From a virus, in IMG/VR virus record IMGVR_UViG_3300021962_006577, positions 1 through 27,054 of that record: a stretch of 27,054 nt of DNA. One strand, written 5' to 3'. Positions within the stretch are counted from its first letter, which is position 1, and each line of letters opens with the position of its first letter. The notes under the pieces are model-generated. The model saw nothing but the letters and a program-made list of their open reading frames with translations, searched no databases and was not told the DNA's origin. The translations under genes were made by a program, and so were the position numbers. Shown piece after piece: positions 7,311 through 14,535 of the stretch.

Positions 7311-8333
7311 TTAGATCTCATATTCACTCAAGGAATTGTTCAACTGCTGAGTCACACGAACAAACGTTGTGCGCTTACTCAACTCTTTCAATTCACTTGC
7401 CCCCACATAAGTACATGCCGAACGTAATCCACCCAAAATATCTTGCATAGTTCGTTTCACCTCTCCACGATATGGAATCTCTACAGTCTTGCCTTCAGAT
7501 GCTCTGTAATTGGCAACACCACCATTATGCAGATCCATTGCAGTGTCAGAACTCATTCCGTAAAATTTGTTATCACCAAAAGACGAAGCACCACCTTCTT
7601 TGTGACCTGCCAGCATCCCACCAAGCATCACAAAGTCGGCACCCGCAGCAAATGCTTTCACAACGTCTCCAGGAACGGCACACCCTCCGTCCGCTATAAT
7701 ATGACCCCTGAGACCATGAGCAGCATCCGCACACTCAATAACTGCACTCAACTGCGGGTAGCCGACGCCTGTCTTTTTGCGAGTAGTGCAAACAGAACCA
7801 GGACCAATACCAACTTTCACGATGTCAACACCGCCGAGAATTAATTCCTCAGTCATCTCTGGTGTGACAACATTACCTGCCATGAGTACCACATATGGAT
7901 AACGATCGCGGAAATGGCGAACGAAATTTACAAAGGCTTGTGTGTAACCATTAGCAACATCAATACAAACATACATGTATTGATTTCGAACTGCTTTATA
8001 CACTTCATCGAATTTCTTTAAATCTTCGCTGGAAGTGCCTAGAGAATAGATGCTACTGTCTAATCTCCGCGCAAAGTGACTGGTTAGTTCAGGTTCGCTA
8101 TAATGTTTAGTCAAAGCAACCATACACTTATGTTTTTCAAACTCTAAATCCATCTCAAAGGTGCCAACACTATCCATGTTGGCAGCAATAATCGGAATAC
8201 CCTTCCAATTATTGCCACTTCTAAAAGTAAATGTTCTTTCTAAATTTACTTCGCTTCTTGAAGAAAGGTTAGAACGCTTCGGGATAATGAGGACATCTTT
8301 ATAGTCCAGTTTCACATCTTCAATAATTCTCAT
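7311..8333 (-). CDS. guaC: GMP reductase
   Basis: The 340-residue product converts GMP to IMP and ammonia with NADPH. It matches bacterial GuaC (E. coli, 347 residues) over its whole length: [13 protein letters not shown] near the N-terminus, [14 protein letters not shown], the catalytic loop [20 protein letters not shown] with Cys182, [10 protein letters not shown], and a C-terminus [20 protein letters not shown]. The [17 protein letters not shown] loop and lack of a CBS insert distinguish it from IMP dehydrogenase. A GAGG ribosome-binding site precedes the ATG. It lies inside the replication cluster. A plausible role is to rebalance purine pools or recycle host GMP for phage DNA. Confidence 0.93.
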   Translation of the reverse strand: MRIIEDVKLDYKDVLIIPKRSNLSSRSEVNLERTFTFRSGNNWKGIPIIAANMDSVGTFEMDLEFEKHKCMVALTKHYSEPELTSHFARRLDSSIYSLGTSSEDLKKFDEVYKAVRNQYMYVCIDVANGYTQAFVNFVRHFRDRYPYVVLMAGNVVTPEMTEELILGGVDIVKVGIGPGSVCTTRKKTGVGYPQLSAVIECADAAHGLRGHIIADGGCAVPGDVVKAFAAGADFVMLGGMLAGHKEGGASSFGDNKFYGMSSDTAMDLHNGGVANYRASEGKTVEIPYRGEVKRTMQDILGGLRSACTYVGASELKELSKRTTFVRVTQQLNNSLSEYEI

Positions 8334-8339
8334 AAAGCC

Positions 8340-8969
8340 TCAATGATAAAAAATATGCTGACCAATTTTCTTGATCGTCCTTTTGTTTTCAGCCCAATTA
8401 GGATTTACATATACAGCATGAAAATGTTTTGCAGATCCAATTATACCGTATTCGTGTTTAGAAATCAATATGTTTTCAGCAATTTTAACTGAATCACGCC
8501 AAGCATCAGTATTCTTACGAACTTTTGTTTTGCCTTCACAGACCCAAGAGAATTGACAAATGCCTTTGGACTTTTGGTGAACAACGCCGCAAACTGTTCT
8601 TGGATATTGCTTGCTCTTGACGCGATTCATGGTCACTTCGGCAACAGCAATCTTACCAGCACGAGGCTCACCACCTGCTTCGAAATAGATGTTGCGAGCC
8701 AAGCACTCGACTTCTCTCATTACTGATTGTTTCTTTTCATAAGAGAGATTTAGAAACTCAACTTTATGATTTAGAGTTTCAAGTTCTGATTGTAAGATAA
8801 TATTAGCGGTTTGCTGGGCTTCTAATTTATTCTGCACTATGCTCACCATACTGAATGGCACATAAAGAACAAAGAATATTAAAGCAAAAAGCCCACCCCA
8901 CATACAGAACAAACTGTGATTACGATCAAAATATTTTTCTATGCGTGTTAACACATCGACTGCATTCAT
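8340..8969 (-). CDS. Membrane-anchored cell-wall hydrolase, SleB family
   Basis: The 209-residue product has an N-terminal membrane segment (about 20-45), a short coiled coil (46-85) and a C-terminal SleB/Hydrolase_2 domain: ECLARNIYFEAGGEPRAGK, VAEVTMNRVKSKQYP, CQFSWVCEGK and AKHFHAVYVNPNW. The Glu in NIYFEA is the likely catalytic acid. It probably serves as endolysin or spanin-like wall hydrolase held in the inner membrane. A frame from 8984 is open, but the GGAGG in its first codons is the ribosome-binding site for the ATG at 8969. Six bases separate it from guaC. Confidence 0.88.
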   Translation of the reverse strand: MNAVDVLTRIEKYFDRNHSLFCMWGGLFALIFFVLYVPFSMVSIVQNKLEAQQTANIILQSELETLNHKVEFLNLSYEKKQSVMREVECLARNIYFEAGGEPRAGKIAVAEVTMNRVKSKQYPRTVCGVVHQKSKGICQFSWVCEGKTKVRKNTDAWRDSVKIAENILISKHEYGIIGSAKHFHAVYVNPNWAENKRTIKKIGQHIFYH

Positions 8970-9027
8970 GTTAGTTTCCTCCATTATTGCAGCGAACCAA
9001 CGTTCTTTTCATAATATAATAAGTCTA

Positions 9028-9918
9028 TTATTTAGGATTCTTGCGCAATTGCCACATTGCGATTATGAAATCAACTCGGTGCGCAGTTGTATGATTTGCC
9101 AAAACCCTTTCTCGACCATTTTTTGCAATATGTTCTCGCTCCTCGTCATTCTTACAATAGTAAAGCAGTTTTTCAATACAGTCTTCTTCATTATTATAAT
9201 ATACAATATCACGATTTTCAACAAATAATTCATTTATTCTTGTTTGTGGTCCCAAACGATCTGTCAGTACCATTCTACCCGCAGCCATTCCTTCAAAAAT
9301 TCTGCGAGTGATTTCTTTATGTTTGCTTTGCTGTAATACAATTCGACCAGAGTTCAAGAATTCATTATGTTCCTTTCCAACCCATCCATTTTTATTGATA
9401 ACATAAAGAGGCAAATTTTTTGCCATGCTATCAATGATTGGAGCATATCGATTCATTCCCCTTGAGCAGACACCCATATACTTTGGTTTCTTTTTGAGGG
9501 GCTTGTATATTTGAGTGTCTGCAAAATGGGGAGACCAAAAAGCATTAAATCCATCGCCTCGATATCTGCCTGCACATGATGCATCTGGACTCAACACTAA
9601 ATCGAAGTATGGTGCTTTGACAGCATTCTCATAAAATTGTTGAGGGTCGTCGCCAGATTCCATCACACAATATGCGCCAGTTGGTCGTAATTGCGATAAG
9701 ATTGGTGACGTGTGTCGACCCCAATCCATGTGCATAATTATATCTGGATTTGTTTTGAACAACTGACTGAGATTCGAATCAGTGTAGTTCTGATCTTTAT
9801 CAATCAAAGAGTAGATTGATGTTTTCCATCCACGACGTTTAAACTCATCTACGATGGAGAGTGGCGTTGACCACTTATCAGATTTGTTATGTGCAAATAA
9901 AAATGATATTGTATTCAT
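9028..9918 (-). CDS. GT-B glycosyltransferase (CgeB/Glyco_trans_1_2-like)
   Basis: The 296-residue product has a Rossmann-type N-terminal half (SFLFAHNKSDKWSTPLSIVD; DIIMHMDWGRHTSPIL) and a C-terminal donor-binding half typical of CgeB-like enzymes: FLNSGRIVLQQSKHKEITRR, FEGMAAGRMVLTD, and a late NDEEREHIAKNGRERVL. The ErxFEgmAaG element contacts the sugar nucleotide. The acceptor is unknown and could be phage DNA, a virion protein or a host surface sugar. The gene is the first after the tmRNA terminator and ends 58 bases before the SleB gene start. Confidence 0.82.
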   Translation of the reverse strand: MNTISFLFAHNKSDKWSTPLSIVDEFKRRGWKTSIYSLIDKDQNYTDSNLSQLFKTNPDIIMHMDWGRHTSPILSQLRPTGAYCVMESGDDPQQFYENAVKAPYFDLVLSPDASCAGRYRGDGFNAFWSPHFADTQIYKPLKKKPKYMGVCSRGMNRYAPIIDSMAKNLPLYVINKNGWVGKEHNEFLNSGRIVLQQSKHKEITRRIFEGMAAGRMVLTDRLGPQTRINELFVENRDIVYYNNEEDCIEKLLYYCKNDEEREHIAKNGRERVLANHTTAHRVDFIIAMWQLRKNPK

Positions 9919-9929
9919 AATTTAAAAGA

Positions 9930-9953
9930 GGGTGGCGAGTTTCCCCGCCACCC
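9930..9953 (-). terminator. Terminator of the tmRNA transcript
   Basis: An 8-bp perfect stem GGGTGGCG/CGCCACCC with an 8-base loop is followed on the - strand by TCTTTT. It lies just 3' of the tmRNA coding piece and 12 bases before the glycosyltransferase start, so it would set the 3' end of the tmRNA precursor. Confidence 0.8.
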
Positions 9954-9954
9954 A

Positions 9955-10240
9955 AACCTTTCTGTTACCGAGCGGTCAACTCTTTGTGCTCAATGTGCTT
10001 ATTAGGCAGCGAGAGCCATAGGTGTAAATGAATCATCGTTTGCATTTACTGTTTTTGCGCTGATTAAGTCAGTCGCCTCACTGGTTGCTGTCAGGTTATT
10101 ACTTGCCCTGTCGAAGCCAAATTCATCCCCATAAGATAGCCACCACGTACATTGATGCAGAGGTGATGGGCATTTGGTGGAGATGTCGGGGGTCGAACCC
10201 GAGTCCAGAACACTTTTAATTGTCAGTTTACAACCATTAA
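9955..10240 (-). ncRNA. ssrA: Circularly permuted (two-piece) tmRNA
   Basis: tmRNA rescues stalled ribosomes and tags the nascent peptide. Here the 3' tRNA-like part (about 10236-10175, ending CCA) comes first and the 5' part with the tag (10130 to about 9960) comes second, with 44 bases between. The pieces rejoin by a 7-bp acceptor stem GGGGAUG/CAUCUCC carrying the alanine identity pair G3-U70, discriminator A and CCA. The T arm is UCGGG-UUCGACC-CCCGA. The D-like region is AAUUUGGCUUCGACAGGG. P2 pairs AGGGCA with UGUUCU, CAG with CUG, and CAACC with GGUUG. The intervening piece folds as CCAUCAC/GUGGUGG. It starts 7 bases after ahpD and shares its transcript. Confidence 0.93.
10002..10043 (-). 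other. tmRNA tag reading frame, ANDDSFTPMALAA
   Basis: The frame begins at a GCA resume codon and encodes 13 residues, ANDDSFTPMALAA, followed by a double stop TAATAA. The AND start and ALAA end match proteobacterial tags (E. coli ANDENYALAA); the C-terminal ALAA is the ClpXP recognition end. With the alanine carried by the tRNA part, the full tag would be A plus these residues. Confidence 0.92.
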
Positions 10241-10246
10241 TAATAT

Positions 10247-10759
10247 TTATTCATTTAGAACTTTTGCGACTGAGTTAATGACTGCAGCAATGCGACCGAT
10301 ATCGCGAAGTCGCTCAACAGTCATTCCTTCTTTCTTTAAAGTATCATAATGGGCTTTGACGCAGAAGTGACATTTGCCAACAATCGATGCAGCGAGAGAA
10401 TATGACTCAAAATTAATTTTTGAAACGCCACCATGATTTACAATCCCATTCATGCGGAGTCCTGCAGGAAGTCCCTTCAGTGCAGGATCATCCGCCATTT
10501 CAACATAAGGATACCAAACATTATTTTGAGCCATGATAGTTGCTGCTATCAATGCTGCATTACACTCAGCATCATCTTCCATTGCTAGTTCGATAACGGA
10601 CAGCAACTTCCCGTTGCCTGTAGCCATCGCAGCAGCAACTGCACATCCGTGTGCAATCACAGGATGAAGAGAACTGCGCAAAAGAACTGCATCAAGGTTC
10701 AACTTCACATCTTTCGCATACTCTGGTAGAGCATCTTTGATTGTATCAACCCAAATCAT
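10247..10759 (-). CDS. ahpD: AhpD, alkylhydroperoxidase / AhpC-reducing thiol protein
   Basis: The 170-residue product aligns in numbering with Mycobacterium tuberculosis AhpD: Glu118, Cys130, Cys133 and His137 are all present, within FESYSLAASIVGKCHFCVKAH. AhpD passes electrons from lipoylated E2 enzymes to AhpC and has weak peroxidase activity itself. The partner AhpC is encoded 417 bases upstream in the same direction. The ATG overlaps the rubredoxin stop (ATGA). The tmRNA follows within 7 bases of the stop. Confidence 0.93.
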   Translation of the reverse strand: MIWVDTIKDALPEYAKDVKLNLDAVLLRSSLHPVIAHGCAVAAAMATGNGKLLSVIELAMEDDAECNAALIAATIMAQNNVWYPYVEMADDPALKGLPAGLRMNGIVNHGGVSKINFESYSLAASIVGKCHFCVKAHYDTLKKEGMTVERLRDIGRIAAVINSVAKVLNE

Positions 10760-10911
10760 TCTTCATCCTCTTTACTTATTTCTTCGAATAAATCTTTTTC
10801 TGCTCGACAATCTGGACATTCGAAGTCATCTGGAAGATCTTCCCATTTCCCATATCTGCCGTCATACTTCCAACCACAAATTATACAAATATGTTCGACT
10901 TCTTGTGCCAT
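10756..10911 (-). CDS. Rubredoxin
   Basis: This 51-residue protein has the rubredoxin iron site Cys9-x-x-Cys12-Gly and Cys32-Pro-Asp-Cys35, with the usual YDGRYGKWEDLPDDFECPDC segment and a C-terminal KDLFEEI. Rubredoxins are one-electron carriers with a single Fe(Cys)4. The gene sits between an EF-hand gene and ahpD, overlapping the ahpD start, so it may feed electrons into peroxide reduction. The last residues are acidic (SKEDEE). The start lies 3 bases after the stop of the previous gene, and GGATAA just upstream may serve as ribosome-binding site. Confidence 0.92.
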   Translation of the reverse strand: MAQEVEHICIICGWKYDGRYGKWEDLPDDFECPDCRAEKDLFEEISKEDEE

Positions 10912-10914
10912 ATA

Positions 10915-11163
10915 TTATCCGTTCTTTGGTACTTCCGCGCAGCGTGAGAACAAATAGGCTTTTGATGTACGCATTTCTGAATTATTCAAGAAGCCATCTG
11001 AGTTCTTGTCTGCTCTTTCAAACAATGCGCTTGACACGGTGCAATAACGATTTACATCTTCAAAAGAAACTTTGCCATCCTTGTCAAAGTCATACTGCGT
11101 CACACGGTCTTGAGCCATTGCTGGCGCAGATAACATAATCAATCCAATGATTAATTTCTTCAT
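10915..11163 (-). CDS. Secreted EF-hand calcium-binding protein
   Basis: The 82-residue product begins with a signal peptide (MKKLIIGLIMLSAPAMA, cleavage near 17-18), then two EF-hand loops: DFDKDGKVSFED (25-36; ligands 25, 27, 29, 31, 33, 36) and DKNSDGFLNNSE (52-63; ligands 52, 54, 56, 58, 60, 63). Cys41 and Cys75 could form a disulfide in the periplasm. It would bind calcium outside the cytoplasm. Its place between ahpC and the rubredoxin gene implies co-expression but no clear link of function. It may have been captured with the peroxide genes. Confidence 0.88.
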   Translation of the reverse strand: MKKLIIGLIMLSAPAMAQDRVTQYDFDKDGKVSFEDVNRYCTVSSALFERADKNSDGFLNNSEMRTSKAYLFSRCAEVPKNG

Positions 11164-11175
11164 TTAAGTTTTCCT

Positions 11176-11757
11176 TTATTTTGAGAGAGTTGCTTCACCA
11201 ACCTGACGATTGCACTGGCAAAGTTCGCCCGTCTGCAAAGCATCGAGGATACGAAGTGTTTCCTCTGGATTGCGTCCGACGTTTAGATTATTCACAGTCA
11301 CATGCTGAATTTGATTATTTGGATCAACGATAAACGTTGCGCGAAGCGCAGCACCTGCTGGCTTATAGAATACACCGAGTTGCTGAACGAGGCTTTGTGT
11401 GTCTTCATCCCATACATCTTCAAGATCGCGTGCTGTATCAGCAAAGAACCAGCAAGTTGTTTTCTTGAGATCTTCGTGAGAATTCTTCCATGCCAACTTA
11501 CAGAATTCGTTATCTGTTGAACCAATCAAAAGAACCGCATCGCGGTCAGCAAAATCTTTGTTCAATTTGTCATAGGCAACGATTTCTGTTGGGCAAACAA
11601 ATGTGAAGTCCTTTGGATAGAATACGATAACCTTCCACTTACCTTCAAAAGAAAGATCTGTAATTGTTTCAAATGCGTTATCTGGAGTCAATGCTTCTGG
11701 CTTGACTCCAGTTACTGCGAAATTCTTTACTTTATCTCCAACTGTCTTCATTTTCAA
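11176..11757 (-). CDS. ahpC: AhpC-type 2-Cys peroxiredoxin
   Basis: The 193-residue product reduces hydroperoxides. Peroxidatic Cys55 lies in FYPKDFTFVCPTEIVAYDKL. The C-terminal GELCQCNRQVGEATL holds Cys180 and Cys182; this C-x-C arrangement is that of mycobacterial AhpC (Cys174/Cys176 there), the type reduced by AhpD. An arginine near 139 in GAALRATFIVDP completes the active site. A CAGGAG ribosome-binding site precedes the ATG. It is the first gene of the ahpC - EF-hand - rubredoxin - ahpD - tmRNA transcript. Two direct repeats lie upstream. Confidence 0.95.
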   Translation of the reverse strand: MKMKTVGDKVKNFAVTGVKPEALTPDNAFETITDLSFEGKWKVIVFYPKDFTFVCPTEIVAYDKLNKDFADRDAVLLIGSTDNEFCKLAWKNSHEDLKKTTCWFFADTARDLEDVWDEDTQSLVQQLGVFYKPAGAALRATFIVDPNNQIQHVTVNNLNVGRNPEETLRILDALQTGELCQCNRQVGEATLSK

Positions 11758-11772
11758 ACTCCTGTATAACCA

Positions 11773-11793
11773 AAACCTATACGAAACCTATAC
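11773..11793. repeat. Two 10-bp direct repeats one helical turn apart, upstream of ahpC
   Basis: On the - strand GTATAGGTTT occurs twice, at 11784-11793 and 11773-11782, with one base between, giving an 11-base period. The copies end about 15 bases before the ahpC start, within the likely leader or promoter. The phasing suits binding of a protein on one face of DNA, but no regulator is identified. The rest of 11794-11875 contains a weak 6-bp hairpin (ATCGCT/AGCGAT) after the next gene. Confidence 0.4.
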
Positions 11794-11875
11794 ACAAGGG
11801 TATATATGCAAAGAGATACCCTGAATCGCTTTTTGAGCGATAAATTAATTTTATGGAAATAATTGATAGAGGCTA

Positions 11876-12040
11876 TCAGGCGACGATGTTATATTCTTCG
11901 CGGAGAATCTTCTTGTATGGCTTACCTTCAGCCATCAATTCAGAGACAAGAAGAAGTCGATCGCGCAATTCCCAACGACCATCACGCTGAAGTGCTTCGA
12001 TGATCACACGAAGTTCATATTCATTAATGGGTAGATCCAT
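11876..12040 (-). CDS. Small helical phage protein, function unknown
   Basis: A 54-residue product beginning MDLPINEYELRVIIEALQRD and continuing with GRWELRDRLLLVSELM is encoded after a strong GGAGG ribosome-binding site 8 bases before the ATG. Charged residues alternate with Leu and Ile, suggesting two helices. I do not recognise the family. The frame is reliable because the ribosome-binding site, codon use and the short gap to the next gene upstream fit the operon. Confidence 0.72.
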   Translation of the reverse strand: MDLPINEYELRVIIEALQRDGRWELRDRLLLVSELMAEGKPYKKILREEYNIVA

Positions 12041-12080
12041 GTTCACAACCTCCATAATATGAGAATATTATAGCGCACTT

Positions 12081-12764
12081 TTAGGCAAGAAGCAAATTAT
12101 TCTTGTTCTTATATGCAACGATATACTTTAGGAGTTCTTGTCGATGAACCTCTAGTTCATCTTCTTTCACCACAAGAGTTTGGCAAAAGTTCGCAGTGTC
12201 GACACCGATGAGAATAATGACCTGCTTTGGATCAAGTCCAGTCATCTCATGAAACATCTGGCGATAAGCAGCGGCTTGCATAAAGTAGTTTCCAATGTTC
12301 TCTTTCTTTTTGAGACGAACAGAAGTCTTAAAATCAATTACAGACAGAACACCATTATGTTCGGCGATACAATCTACAGTTCCAGCAAGACCAAGTTCAT
12401 GGGAGAATAGACGATCTTCGAGACAGTGAATATTATTCACCTTCGCATCTATTTCTTGCTTCATTCGAACGAACAAAGACTTAACATTTGGAAGCATCTC
12501 GAGAGAAGATATATCCTCATTCTTGAGATACATTTCTAGTGCTTTATGGACACCAGTTCCGCGAGTGGTGGCTTTGCGAGAGATCTCATTGGCTTTGGCT
12601 TCACCAACTCTCTTGCGCCATTCCATAATACCTTCTTTCCCATAATCAGAAAGAACAGTAGTGACAGACGGATACTTCTCACCAGTAGGAGTGACATAGC
12701 ATCGAGTGCCATCGACATTCTCTTGCAAGAGTTTTGGGAAATCATGACGAATATGGTTAAACAT
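12081..12764 (-). CDS. RecB-like PD-(D/E)XK nuclease
   Basis: The 227-residue product has the RecB-nuclease motif set: RGTGVHKALEMYL (His73), Glu116 in CLEDRLFSHELGLAGTVD, Asp131, and VIDFKTS (Asp144, Lys146), then a QAAAYRQMF segment typical of Cas4/RecB-like exonucleases. It probably cuts or trims DNA in recombination or host DNA breakdown, like the exonucleases of cyanophages. A TTG at 12779 extends the frame by five residues; the ATG at 12764 fits the family better. The gene lies after phoH in the transcript. Confidence 0.83.
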   Translation of the reverse strand: MFNHIRHDFPKLLQENVDGTRCYVTPTGEKYPSVTTVLSDYGKEGIMEWRKRVGEAKANEISRKATTRGTGVHKALEMYLKNEDISSLEMLPNVKSLFVRMKQEIDAKVNNIHCLEDRLFSHELGLAGTVDCIAEHNGVLSVIDFKTSVRLKKKENIGNYFMQAAAYRQMFHEMTGLDPKQVIILIGVDTANFCQTLVVKEDELEVHRQELLKYIVAYKNKNNLLLA

Positions 12765-12822
12765 AATGGAGTATCTCAATCAAAACCGACATAGTCTATT
12801 CTATAGCATTATCAAGTAAATG

Positions 12823-13572
12823 TCAACTATTCTCTTGTTTCTCGTATTTCTCAACAGCAATTAGAAAGTCCTTAACAAGGCTGCTGCGAACGATATCGTC
12901 TGTCGTAAACTCAATATTGGTAAACGATGGCATCATCTTCGCGATCTCGTGGAACTTCTTCATTCCAGACTTGTCTTTGTTATTGCGATACAAGTCAGTT
13001 TGCTTGTAGTCACCACAGAAGATAATCTTGGAGCGATATCCAACACGAGTCATGATTGTTGATAGTTCTTCGAATGTCATATTCTGACATTCATCAACCA
13101 CGATAATCGCATCATCGAAACTCATACCACGAATGAAACTAGTCGAGATAAACTCAATGCGTCCGCATTCTTTCAATGCCTCATATGAATCGCGACGACC
13201 AAACAGCGTATGAAATATTTGCATGTATGGTTGTTCATACAAACTCATCTTGTCTTCGACAGATCCTGGAGTGAATCCTAGATCACGAGACTGAACAGCA
13301 GAGCGTACAATGACAACTCGATGAAACGAGGATGTCTTATCAAGCACTTCTTGAATGGCTTGATAACAGGCAATGAATGACTTACCAGTTCCTGCTGAAC
13401 CACAAAGCATGGTGAAGTAATCACCACGTTTGTATCCCTCAAAGAACTTTGCCTGATTCTCTGTCAGTGGTTCGAACTGCTTGAGTTCGGTTGCTTTAAT
13501 TCGTTGAGGTTTTTTCTCAACGACCCCTTCACTGAATTCAATAACAGTATTAGAGATTTTCTTCTTGCTCAA
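12823..13572 (-). CDS. phoH: PhoH-family ATPase
   Basis: The 249-residue product has Walker A GSAGTGKS (58-65), Walker B IIVVDECQN (Asp160, Glu161) and a later CGDYKQTDL, with the LTENQAKFF segment typical of PhoH proteins. PhoH-like ATPases are widespread in phages; the biochemical role is unsettled and may involve RNA handling. The start is TTG at 13572 with GAGGGG before it; no ATG occurs before residue 55. Seven bases separate it from the preceding gene. Confidence 0.93.
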   Translation of the reverse strand: MSKKKISNTVIEFSEGVVEKKPQRIKATELKQFEPLTENQAKFFEGYKRGDYFTMLCGSAGTGKSFIACYQAIQEVLDKTSSFHRVVIVRSAVQSRDLGFTPGSVEDKMSLYEQPYMQIFHTLFGRRDSYEALKECGRIEFISTSFIRGMSFDDAIIVVDECQNMTFEELSTIMTRVGYRSKIIFCGDYKQTDLYRNNKDKSGMKKFHEIAKMMPSFTNIEFTTDDIVRSSLVKDFLIAVEKYEKQENS

Positions 13573-13578
13573 AGCCCC

Positions 13579-13908
13579 TCACTTCCCTGCTGATGCAACG
13601 GCTTGCTTTTTACGATGCTTTTCTAAAACCTGATCTGTCTTAATTCGTTTTGCGCTTTTTCTTAAGACGTTATCTGCAAGTTGGCTTCTCGGATTCTGTT
13701 CTGCAATCTTATGCATAACTTCTTTCCAAGTATTGTCTGTTTTCTTTCCAGCCAAGTCACCAGTTCCACTGTAACTGAACATTGGTGCGTCGCTGTAATA
13801 TCTTTCTAGATGCGGATTATCTGCCTTGAATTGATCATAGACAGTAACAGACATTGTATGTTCTTCAATTGCTTTTGTTTTCGTATTCAAAAATTCATAA
13901 ACAGGCAT
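13579..13908 (-). CDS. Conserved T4-like phage protein, function unknown
   Basis: The 109-residue product begins MPVYEFLNTKTKAIEEHTMS and continues VYDQFKADNPHLERYYSDAP, resembling the start of FmdB-like zinc-ribbon proteins but without cysteines. The C-terminal half, from KEVMHKIAEQNPRSQLAD, is basic and helical. Proteins of this kind are common hypothetical neighbours of replication and recombination genes in T4-like phages. Three bases separate it from the HAD gene stop. Confidence 0.75.
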   Translation of the reverse strand: MPVYEFLNTKTKAIEEHTMSVTVYDQFKADNPHLERYYSDAPMFSYSGTGDLAGKKTDNTWKEVMHKIAEQNPRSQLADNVLRKSAKRIKTDQVLEKHRKKQAVASAGK

Positions 13909-13911
13909 AAT

Positions 13912-14529
13912 TCACCCAGTGTAACGTTTTGATTTCCCATCTGGCTTAACATGATGCGCATTGAACTTAATGTTAGGATATTCATCCTTCAACTTTAAGA
14001 AATGCTGCAAGTTGTGCTCGCTGTCATCATATAATGAAACATGCGAGTAGTCACCTTTATCTATTTGATTTCGAATGATGGCGGTTTTCTTTTGCGCAAC
14101 AGTGCCTTCACCCTTCATGTTTCCTGCGCGATGAACATGGATGTCATCGATATCGACTCCACGCTTTCTAAATGCACCCAAGAAACGATCCTTATCATCG
14201 AAATCGGAGCGAGCAGTATTAATAATCACTTTCCCGCCAGCAGCCTTTGTCTTGGTGTGAAGATTCTTCATCTTCTGAATCATACGCTGATTTGGTTTTG
14301 ATTCAGTATCGAACTTCTCTGCAGAACGAAACTCTGAATAATCGTAATGATGACCGTCTGGAAGTTTGTGTGTGTTATATTCTGAGTTGGAAAGAGAAGC
14401 AATTTGTTTCTTTCCCTTCATCACACGGATCTTGGCAGTCGTGTGGAATAATGTATCGTCCACATCGAATACATGTAGACCTTTATTGTAAGAGATTTCT
14501 TCTTGTAGAAAGTCGAGGAATTTCTTCAT
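13912..14529 (-). CDS. HAD-family phosphatase
   Basis: The 205-residue product shows HAD motif I DVDDT (22-26; nucleophile Asp22), motif II NTARS (104-108), a Lys-rich motif III near QKKTAIIR and motif IV LYDDSEHN (Asp168, Asp169). The substrate is unknown; related phage enzymes act on nucleotides or on DNA or RNA ends. AGAGG precedes the ATG, and TATAAATA at 14537-14544 overlaps the end of the upstream gene. Confidence 0.85.
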   Translation of the reverse strand: MKKFLDFLQEEISYNKGLHVFDVDDTLFHTTAKIRVMKGKKQIASLSNSEYNTHKLPDGHHYDYSEFRSAEKFDTESKPNQRMIQKMKNLHTKTKAAGGKVIINTARSDFDDKDRFLGAFRKRGVDIDDIHVHRAGNMKGEGTVAQKKTAIIRNQIDKGDYSHVSLYDDSEHNLQHFLKLKDEYPNIKFNAHHVKPDGKSKRYTG

Positions 14530-14535
14530 TGCCTC

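Noticed and set aside
7311-8333. IMP dehydrogenase in place of GMP reductase
   Set aside because: The catalytic loop [13 protein letters not shown], length of 340 and C-terminal [10 protein letters not shown] match GuaC; there is no CBS pair or IMPDH flap.
9955-10520. Ordinary one-piece tmRNA with 5' end upstream of the CCA piece
   Set aside because: The tag and acceptor 5' strand lie downstream of the CCA, and a one-piece gene would overlap most of ahpD, which is intact.
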